Source: Bacteroidetes bacterium GWF2_38_335
GTDB lineage: Bacteria > Bacteroidota > Bacteroidia > Bacteroidales > GWF2-38-335
Assembly (NCBI GenBank): GCA_001769535.1
Contig: MEOH01000026.1
Location: 248,001-312,000 of the forward strand
Length of the DNA: 64,000 nt
Direction: 5' to 3'
In this document: piece after piece, positions 17,365 through 25,300 of the stretch
Layout: the number at the start of each line of letters is the position of its first letter
Numbering within the stretch: position 1 is the stretch's first letter
Program-made: the position numbers and the translations under genes
The notes under the pieces: generated by a model
Databases searched by the model: none
What the model saw: only the letters and a program-made list of their open reading frames with translations
What the model was told of the DNA's origin: nothing

Positions 17365-18698
17365 TTCTGGTTCATTACTTTTTTTATCCATTCAGCAGTT
17401 TTTAGTACAACATCATCGTTGAAGTTTTCAACCATGAATTTGTAATTGTAGTTTTCTACTCCGTCTTTCATGGATTTCACCTTTGAAAATGCATGGGTTG
17501 TGCCGTCCATTTGCATAAATTCTGCTTTTCCCGGATGGTAGAAATTTACTACATCTGCAATGGTTTTGTGCTCAAAATCAGAGAATGCTTCAAAATCAAA
17601 TTCGCCGAAAACTGAAAGCACATAGGAATCTATTTTGCTCCATATTTCGGTCATGTTGTAATCATCAATCTGCTGCAGGTATTTATAGCTTCTTGTAAAT
17701 AAATGGCCATTGCCGTCGTACTGCAAAAAATCGGTCATGATTTTTTCAAGTTCTTTGTTTTGGGCAATTTCTTCGGGAGATTTTTTTTGTTTATAAAACT
17801 GGTACATAATTTCCTGAACTCCCTTAACTGCTTTCTCATTTTCGAGATAATCAACACCAAAATAGGGATTCTGGAACCTGAACATTTCCGGAATATATTC
17901 GCTCCATGTTTTTATGGATGTGCCGTAAACAATGACGCCTTTGACCTGGTTTCGGGAAGCTATGACCGGACCAATAATTCCGCCCATCGAATGTCCATAG
18001 ATAAATACATTTTCGGTATCAACAAAATCATATTGTTTAAGTTTCTGCAAACCCAGTTCGAAAGCTTTTATTTCGGTGTTCAGATCAATTTCAGTACATT
18101 CCTGAGTATTCAGATTGTCCCCCTCGCCCGGTTTTTCAACACGCATTACCACAAAACCCTGCTTTGCCAGTTTCTTCACAAACTGACCATAAGGATGGTC
18201 GCCCAGATTATCCATTGAACTGCAGGTATAACCCTGAATAAACAAAACAGCGGGAAGTTTGCCTGTTAAAGCCGGTTTGTCAACAATCACACGAATTTTT
18301 CCGCCTTCGAAATCAAAAGAATCGTAAATGACTTCGCCCGATTCGGCAGTTTCCTGGCTCTTTCCCAAAACTGTACCTGTAAGCAGCAATACTTTTCCCT
18401 TTCTTTGTACTTCAACTCTGATTTTATCATTTTGTCTGAGCTTGTTGAGAGATGAGTTAAAATCAGCCTGTTTGGAAATTTTTAAGTCATTCAGCTTTAT
18501 TATTACATCACCCGGCAGTGCTTTAATTTTTTCAGCGGTTGATTTTTCAACTATTTTGAGGATCATCACTTCGGATTGCCCACTGGCATTAACCGAATCT
18601 TTTATATACGCACCGAAAAATGCTTTTCTTTGAAGATCCTGGGAATTGATTGATAGACAAACAATAACCAACCAAAAAAATATTACTGTTTTTTTCAT
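17361..18698 (-). CDS. Exported PDZ - alpha/beta-hydrolase fusion protein
   Basis: 445 residues from the ATG at 18698 (start of the signal peptide KKTVIFFWLVIVCLSINS); starts at 18704 and 18731 are also in frame. Residues ~22-115 form a PDZ-like domain (FFGAYIKDSV, KALPGDVIIKLNDLKI, KIRVEVQRKGKVLLLTGTV). The rest is an alpha/beta-hydrolase with the nucleophile elbow GHSMG at 235-239 and an oxyanion-type FIQGYTC strand near 155. C-terminal Asp and His candidates lie in FGEFDFEAF and DGTTHAF. Probably a periplasmic or secreted serine esterase or peptidase whose PDZ domain recruits substrates; the substrate is unknown. Intact. Confidence 0.82.
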   Translation of the reverse strand: MKKTVIFFWLVIVCLSINSQDLQRKAFFGAYIKDSVNASGQSEVMILKIVEKSTAEKIKALPGDVIIKLNDLKISKQADFNSSLNKLRQNDKIRVEVQRKGKVLLLTGTVLGKSQETAESGEVIYDSFDFEGGKIRVIVDKPALTGKLPAVLFIQGYTCSSMDNLGDHPYGQFVKKLAKQGFVVMRVEKPGEGDNLNTQECTEIDLNTEIKAFELGLQKLKQYDFVDTENVFIYGHSMGGIIGPVIASRNQVKGVIVYGTSIKTWSEYIPEMFRFQNPYFGVDYLENEKAVKGVQEIMYQFYKQKKSPEEIAQNKELEKIMTDFLQYDGNGHLFTRSYKYLQQIDDYNMTEIWSKIDSYVLSVFGEFDFEAFSDFEHKTIADVVNFYHPGKAEFMQMDGTTHAFSKVKSMKDGVENYNYKFMVENFNDDVVLKTAEWIKKVMNQN

Positions 18699-18719
18699 AA
18701 TCATGTATTTAACAAGCTT

Positions 18720-18727
18720 CAAATTTA
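18720..18727 (-). promoter_or_regulatory. Promoter (TAAATTTG with upstream TTG) for the PDZ-hydrolase
   Basis: TAnnTTTG on the minus strand, 21 bases before the ATG at 18698. A TTG on the same strand at 18749-18751 is 21 bases upstream, close to the usual -33 spacing, so this is one of the better candidates here. Confidence 0.5.
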
Positions 18728-18812
18728 GCATTTATAATTGTTTCTAAACAATAACCATCAATTAATGTATCGATCTGAAAGTCCAATTTCCCCAACTCCC
18801 AACCAACCACGA

Positions 18813-18861
18813 ATAACTCATAACCTATAACCTATAACTCATAACCTATAACTCATAACCA
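18813..18861. repeat. 7-bp ATAACYY tandem array
   Basis: Seven consecutive heptamers of the form ATAACTC or ATAACCT (18813-18861; the last one ends in CA). The array lies just downstream of the leftward receptor gene's stop-side neighbour, between the hydrolase start and the receptor stop. Non-coding. Confidence 0.85.
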
Positions 18862-18864
18862 AAA

Positions 18865-21285
18865 TCATCCCGCTCCCACGCCCAAATCAATCCTTTCATC
18901 CTGTCTGCGCTGGTAATTGTTGATGCGGTAAACAAAAGTCAGTCGTACGATGGGTGCTTCGCCTTTGAAACCAATTTCTGATTTGTATGCCGGGGTATCG
19001 GTTGAGATTTTGTAAGCAGATGTGCCGAAAATATCTTCAACATTTACCGAAATGGACGCTTTGCGTTTCATGATGTCTTTTCTGAATGCCACACTGATAT
19101 CATACATGGCTAATCTTGTTCCTACTGCTTCAACGCTCGGACCGTTATAAGTACCCGAAACCTGCAATTTTGTGGTTTGCTTGATTTTGAAGGTGGCAAC
19201 CATTCGGGCATCCCAGTTCAGACTGGTTTTATCAACTTCATTGCCTGCTACAAAGCCTTTCATCTGATAATTATAGATATTTCCTCCAAAATTCATGTTC
19301 AGCCATTTGTTGGGATCGATGTTCATCATCAACTCTGTTCCCATGGAATAGGTGTTATCCACATTTTCATAGAAAAGGAACAACCTGTTTAGTTCGTCAA
19401 TATTGATGCTCATGACTTTCGTATCGTGTGTGACGCGGTAATACAATCCGGCTGAGAAAAAGCCCTTTTTCAGTTTATGGAAGTAATTGAATTCATATGA
19501 GTCAATGTCTTCGGGTTTTAACATGGGATTTCCTTTTGACTTGTTGTATGTATCGGAATAATCGGGAAAAGGATTGAGTTCCCAGGGCTGCGGACGGTTA
19601 ATGCGGCGGCTGTAGCTTGCCTGAAGCTGATTCTCATTTTTGAGCTGTTTGCTTACATGAACTGTTGGGTAATAATTCCAGACTTCGAGATGAAACCTTT
19701 CACCAGTTGTTTTCTGGTCGAAAAGCCTATCCATATATTCTCCCCTCAATCCGAGCTGGTATGAAAAACCTTTTAATTCGTTTGAGAATGTTGAATAAGC
19801 CGAATGGATGTCCTGTCTGTATTCAATTTCATTGCACAAATCGGTATTTCTCGACCATATTGCTGCATCGGGATCAAAATCTTCATAAATATAATCGTGT
19901 GAACCCGGATTGATATGCGACATGAAGCCGGCCTCGAATTTTCCTTTTTTAAGTGGCAGGGTGTAATCTGTCTTAACTCTGAGGTTATCCCGGTAATTGT
20001 CGTTAGTAAAACGGTTTTTCCTGATGCTCAGCACGTTTTCATAGCCAGCATCGGTATATTCTTCGTTTGAAGTTTGTTCTTCATCAGAGTGCCATTTCCA
20101 TGCGGCCAGTGAAACGATGATGTTATGTCCTTCCTTTTTGAATTTATGCTCGTAATTGAGATGACCAGTTAGATACATTCCATCCATGAACAGATAATTG
20201 TCTGAATTAATGAAAATTTCATTATCGGTCATGTTATCCCATGCATGGTAAGTGGTTTCAAAATCTCTGATAAAGCCAAAACTGCCAAGGGTACTCATAA
20301 AAGTCAGGGTATTTTTATCGTTCAGGTAATTGTCAACTCCAGCTGTAATATTCCAAGGACGCATGGTTTGCACCCTGTCGCTGCGCTCGGTTAAATAAAG
20401 TGTGGTGTCGTTCATGAAGTTTGTGCGGTCTTCCCATGCTTCCATATTTGTGGGATTGCGGTTGTATGAAGCATTTATAAAAATATTTCTTTTTAAGGAT
20501 TTCATATTCAGATTGGTATTTCCCCCGAACTTGTTCCATGTTCCAAGATTCGCACTGACCATTCCATTGACACCCTCATCATTTTGTTTTTTCATGACAA
20601 TATTGATGATGCCTGTGGTTCCGTCGGGATCATATTTAGCTGACGGATTGGTGATGATCTCAATATTTTCGATGGCTTCGGCCGGAATTTGTTTAAGGAT
20701 TTCGGTGCCTTCAATCGGACTGGGTTTGCCGTCGATGAGGACGGTAAAGGAGCTGCTGCCGCGCAGCGCAACATTGCCATCCATGTCAACTGTAACCGAC
20801 GGGACATTGACAAGGGCATCGGCAGCGGAACCACCGGTGGCGTTCATGTTCTGACTCACATTAACTACTTTTTTATCAATTTTGTATTCGACGTATTTTT
20901 TTTCGCCCACCACTTCAACATCTCCAAGCTGCTGTACGGCCTGTTCGATGGATAGTTTTCCAAGGTCGATCACCTTTTTGTCTTTTGTAATGCTGATGTT
21001 TTTAATGGTCTGCTTTTTATAGCCGATAAAATCTGCCACCAGGTAATACTCGCCATATGGAAGATTTTCGATAACAAAGGAGCCGTCGGCTTTTGAAACT
21101 GTGCCGTCAAGCAATACAGAATCTTTTGCGCTGTAAATAGCAATATTCGCATATTCAAGCGGTTGCTTAAGTTGACCGTCAATGATGATACCGCTTATTT
21201 TACCGGAATTGGCAGCGGGATTGACTTCGGTGGCAAACAGGTTTGCCGAGATAATCATGGCAATAATTAAAATTACAGATTTCAT
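18865..21285 (-). CDS. Outer-membrane beta-barrel receptor (TonB-receptor-like, CarboxypepD_reg)
   Basis: 806 residues. Signal peptide (KSVILIIAMIISANLFA), then a carboxypeptidase-regulatory-like domain (~28-105: GKISGIIIDGQLKQPLEYANIAIYS, ADGSFVIENLPYGEYYLVADFIGY). A plug-like region (~125-235) has DALVNVPSVTVDMDGNVALRG, FTVLIDGKPSP and IEIITNPSAKYDPDGTTGIINIVMK. The remaining ~560 residues are an aromatic, alternating beta-barrel. This is the outer membrane beta-barrel family related to TonB-dependent receptors. No recognisable TonB box, so active transport is uncertain. The ligand is unknown. Intact. Confidence 0.88.
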   Translation of the reverse strand: MKSVILIIAMIISANLFATEVNPAANSGKISGIIIDGQLKQPLEYANIAIYSAKDSVLLDGTVSKADGSFVIENLPYGEYYLVADFIGYKKQTIKNISITKDKKVIDLGKLSIEQAVQQLGDVEVVGEKKYVEYKIDKKVVNVSQNMNATGGSAADALVNVPSVTVDMDGNVALRGSSSFTVLIDGKPSPIEGTEILKQIPAEAIENIEIITNPSAKYDPDGTTGIINIVMKKQNDEGVNGMVSANLGTWNKFGGNTNLNMKSLKRNIFINASYNRNPTNMEAWEDRTNFMNDTTLYLTERSDRVQTMRPWNITAGVDNYLNDKNTLTFMSTLGSFGFIRDFETTYHAWDNMTDNEIFINSDNYLFMDGMYLTGHLNYEHKFKKEGHNIIVSLAAWKWHSDEEQTSNEEYTDAGYENVLSIRKNRFTNDNYRDNLRVKTDYTLPLKKGKFEAGFMSHINPGSHDYIYEDFDPDAAIWSRNTDLCNEIEYRQDIHSAYSTFSNELKGFSYQLGLRGEYMDRLFDQKTTGERFHLEVWNYYPTVHVSKQLKNENQLQASYSRRINRPQPWELNPFPDYSDTYNKSKGNPMLKPEDIDSYEFNYFHKLKKGFFSAGLYYRVTHDTKVMSINIDELNRLFLFYENVDNTYSMGTELMMNIDPNKWLNMNFGGNIYNYQMKGFVAGNEVDKTSLNWDARMVATFKIKQTTKLQVSGTYNGPSVEAVGTRLAMYDISVAFRKDIMKRKASISVNVEDIFGTSAYKISTDTPAYKSEIGFKGEAPIVRLTFVYRINNYQRRQDERIDLGVGAG

Positions 21286-21626
21286 ACGCTTATGTTTTAA
21301 TAATAATAGTCCAAATACAATTTATAAACGGGTGTATGCAATAGTCGAACCAAAGATTATAAGAGTATGAAATATAGTATTTTACATGAATTTATCACAT
21401 TAAATAAATGTACGGTATCGTACATGTTTGTGCATAATTGGACATGGGTAACGGAGGTTGCGGTGCGCTGCTCCTTGATGGCAATTTATGGATTGGTTGG
21501 CTCATTTTACAACAAAAATGATTATCAATTTATAACAAAGAGATCCCTCGCTGCACTCGGGATGACAATTCATGTTTTGGATTGGTCAGATGGGAAGGGG
21601 AATGCGTTTCAGAATGCTTAACAGTT
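21286..21626. other. Spacer without a supported gene; contains a dispersed-repeat fragment
   Basis: Holds the receptor's upstream region and, at 21541-21567, the phrase AGATCCCTCGCTGCACTCGG, resembling 53109-53133 and common dispersed repeats. A rightward open frame across it (21367-21621) translates the repeat and is not believable as a gene. Confidence 0.6.
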
Positions 21627-22322
21627 CTATTTCAGAATAACAAGTCCTGATTTTTTATACTCATCATACTTTTCTAATAAAACAGAAAACTCATTTTTTA
21701 CTTCTTTAATAATGGATTCATAGTCTGATTGTGTTAATCCATATTCGTTAAGTTTGCTATGAAATTTTAGTGAAAGTGAATCAATTTTATGTTGGTATAA
21801 GTTTAATTTCGGACTGTATTTTTTTGATATTTCAAACAAATCATCTGACGTTTTGGATTCAGCAATAGCCATTTCAAAATAATTTACCGATGAATCTTTT
21901 AAAGAAATCATTTCATTTTTGAATTCAACTAATTTATCACTTTGTTTAACATTTGAATTAAAGTCAGAATCTCTTTGAATAACTGAATAGCTAATAATCT
22001 GAATAACAAAAAGTAAAGAATAAATAACAATTATTACCAGCAAAGTAGTTCTGAAATATTTTTTCTTGTAATCTAAACCCTTATAAGGGATCATAGAAAA
22101 AACTAGACTAAGTAAATGACTGGCAACAGGTATTCCTATGAATATCATTATTAGTGAGCTTTTTAATGCTTGTATGAAAGAATATTCTATATACTCTCCT
22201 CTCATATTATAACCGCCATTACGGTTGAAAATATTATATATAAGCAAATTAGCTATTGCCAATAAAATAATTACTAAAATGTATTTATTTCTTTGTTTTT
22301 TTAAATCAATTATTTTTTCCAT
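21627..22322 (-). CDS. Membrane protein of unknown function (three TM segments)
   Basis: 231 residues with three hydrophobic spans: ~14-32 (ILVIILLAIANLLIYNIF), ~52-78 (LKSSLIMIFIGIPVASHLL) and ~89-112 (TLLVIIVIYSLLFVIQII). A polar, helical C-terminal half (~115-231) rich in Ser, Lys and Asp probably forms a coiled coil. No family recognised. The ATG at 22322 is 24 bases after the stop of the alpha-2-macroglobulin gene, so it is likely the second gene of that operon and may work with it at the envelope. No signal of damage. Confidence 0.75.
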   Translation of the reverse strand: MEKIIDLKKQRNKYILVIILLAIANLLIYNIFNRNGGYNMRGEYIEYSFIQALKSSLIMIFIGIPVASHLLSLVFSMIPYKGLDYKKKYFRTTLLVIIVIYSLLFVIQIISYSVIQRDSDFNSNVKQSDKLVEFKNEMISLKDSSVNYFEMAIAESKTSDDLFEISKKYSPKLNLYQHKIDSLSLKFHSKLNEYGLTQSDYESIIKEVKNEFSVLLEKYDEYKKSGLVILK

Positions 22323-22346
22323 TAGCTTTCACAAATTGAGAATTCT

Positions 22347-25300
22347 TTATTTCACAACCACAACCTTTCCCTTAGAATACGAACAAATATCGGGGTAATA
22401 CATTTGCTGCAAGACTGCCGGGAGCAGATGAAGTTTTCCTTCAAATCGTGGCACAAATTCAACTGTAAATCTGTGCTTTCCTTCCGGAAGATTATCGCAG
22501 GCAATGACTGTTTTATGCTTGTATTGTTTGCGGTATGTTTCGTAGCGGGTCGAAGTGTTTTCTTTGTAAATGCAGCCAGCCGGAATGGGTATTTCGAGGA
22601 AGGCATACTCAACGGGTTTATAAACGATTACTTCAATAACCAGACTGGCTTTTTCACCGGCTTTTAAGGTATCAGTTTGTTTGCCTCCCAGCATGATTTT
22701 TGAGGTTATTTTCATCAGAGAATCCTTGCCTGTTGGCTCTTTCATGATTTCTTCGTCCTGAATGAACATCTTAAGCTCTGATCCTTTCTTCTCAATTTTT
22801 ACCGGTTCTCCGGGCTGCACCCTTACCAGATATGGATAATCTTTCCCATAAACCTTTCCGTTTATCGTCAGGTTCGAGGTGAGTTCTTTCTCCAGCGTGC
22901 TTTCCTTTAGCATGTCTGCCAAAAAGGTCTCCACCATGGTTGCCTGCTCAATGGTATTGTTTAATTTCTTCTTGTAATTGAGAAAATATGAACGTGTTTT
23001 TTCCAGCTTATCTTCCTGTCCGCCAGCATTCTTTAATATCTGATATGCAAGCATGGATGTTTGCAGGACATTTACCTTGATGTCAAAAAATTCTTCGCCC
23101 CAATAAATGCCATCAGGATCTTTCACAAATCTTCTTAGCACCGGCTCTATTGATACAGTGCTGTCAATGCTTTGCTGAAATTTGATGAATTGCAGACTGT
23201 CCTGGAAACTGAGGCGTTTTCGTTGAAATTCATTTACGTATTTTCCGTATTCCATAGGGAACGGAATAGATGCCAGCATGTTAAGGGCTTCAAGTTTGCG
23301 GTTGTCGGGCAAATAGTCAATTTTGCTTTTTAGCCATGTACCTGATTTTATATGGCTTTTTGTACGGTAACCATCGGCTACCGCTCTGTTTAAAGCATCA
23401 GTAATATAAATGGTAAGCCAGATATCGGAGGTTCCTTTTTCCCACCAACCCCATGAACCGTCAGCATTTTGCCTGTCCTCAAGAAGTTTGATGTATTTTA
23501 CCAGTTCTTTTTCATCTTTAAACTCACCACCAAGATGGGCGACCATTTTCTTTTCCAAAAGCATGGCTTTTATTTTGGATGCTGTTTGTTCGTTGCAACC
23601 ATATTCATACTCTTTTACTTTTAAAATTTCCTGCTTAACAAGGTCCAATGGATCATTTGTTATGTAAAGTTTTCTTGCAAATAATTCAGGAGATGGTGCA
23701 ATGGTGATTACCGTATCATTTTTCATTCTGATTAACCTGGAATTTACCTGTTTCACACCGTTAAAACTTACGAACAGATATCTTTCTTCTCCATCAATAT
23801 ATCCGTCGCCCTTATCCAGCTTATAAGTTAATTTTGCGGTATCCGGACGGGAAAACGAGATCATTTTTTTCTCAATGGCGGAATTTTCAGGAGATAATGC
23901 CCCGGAATAAACAGAAACCCCATCAATCAAAAATTCAGTATTTATCTTAATAGATTTACCTGTATAATTTAAAATCTTACCTGTAATGAAGATAGAATCG
24001 CCTGCAACAAGGTAGTCGGGAATACCCAAGCTGGCGCTCAAAGGTTTATATGCTTTTGTGTCGAAAGTGCCAATTCCGGTTTGTTTATTTCCGTTCATGG
24101 CCGGAATGATAGTCCTCCACTGTGTGATGTTATCAGGGTAAACCACAGTAAAGTGGGCCTCTCCTGTCTTACCGGTAAGCAAATTGGGAACCCAGAATCC
24201 ATAATCCCTGAAATTTTTCCTGATGCGGTTGCTGTTCTCATCGTTTTTGAGGGCTTCAATGGCTTCTTCACCAAGGATTTCTTTGTTTCCGAGTTGGTTG
24301 GAGGCAACTCCGGGCACTGCTTTGATTTCCTGAGAAATCATTCCAAGCATAACTACAGTTGTGTCGGCCATAGCGCCATAACCCCATGAATAAGAACTAT
24401 TTAAAACCGCATTGTCAGCGTTTAAAAAACTATGCAATTCATTCTCAAAATCATAACTTATATTGTTACTTATTGCGCACCCATTAGCGTCAATTGTCAA
24501 AAATGGCACTTCGGAAATTGGTTTTTTCAAAAACACCTGATTGTTAATTCCTTTAGTGATATTCACGTTGTAAGCATTGCAATCGCCCGAATATAGCTCT
24601 CTTATTTTAAACATATAAACACCGGGTTCGACATTGTATATTTCGAAATAACCTTCTTCGTTGGTCACTCCGCCTGCCTTAAAAAATCCGGCTTTTTCAG
24701 CAAAAATCACAGCATTATCAATGGGATTTCCATAACCATCGGTATAAAACCCGCTGATCATGGTTTTTCCGTCTTTGGTTTTAGAGGTAGTTGTGCGTAT
24801 GTTGGAAATGATGGTTGGGGGCGAACTGAACGGTTTAACGGGAGGTTTGTTCAAACGAATAATAATGGCTTCATAATTATCGGTGATTTCCTTGTCATAC
24901 TTTTTAAGGTCGGTTGAATCGTAACGGATGTAGTTTGTGCCATTTGCGTACAGCTCGTGGTTTCTGATGAGGAAATAGGAGCTGTCTTTTAGCACGATAT
25001 AGATGTCATATTTTCCGGGTTTTGGGGTTTTATTGATAATCCCGTGACCAAAAGTTGCAAAAGTTGATGATTCGGTTGTTTGTGAAAATACTCCCATCCA
25101 CAGAATTTCCTTGCCTGAATTATGTCTGATTTCCAGTTTGCATTTTTCTTTTTCATAATAGCCGGTCATTTCATGATCCTTAAGCAAAGGATGTCTTTCT
25201 TTTACAACGATGTATTTGTAAGGTTCCAGGTGATACTTATCGGATACAGGTCTGTCTTTCTTTTTAACAATTTTTGGACAGACAACTGCTTTAGTATAAA

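Noticed and set aside
21367-21621. Rightward 84-codon open frame between the receptor and the membrane protein
   Set aside because: It runs through a dispersed repeat (the translation contains RSLAALGMT, a familiar artefact of that repeat) and has no domain, no promoter and no conserved look.
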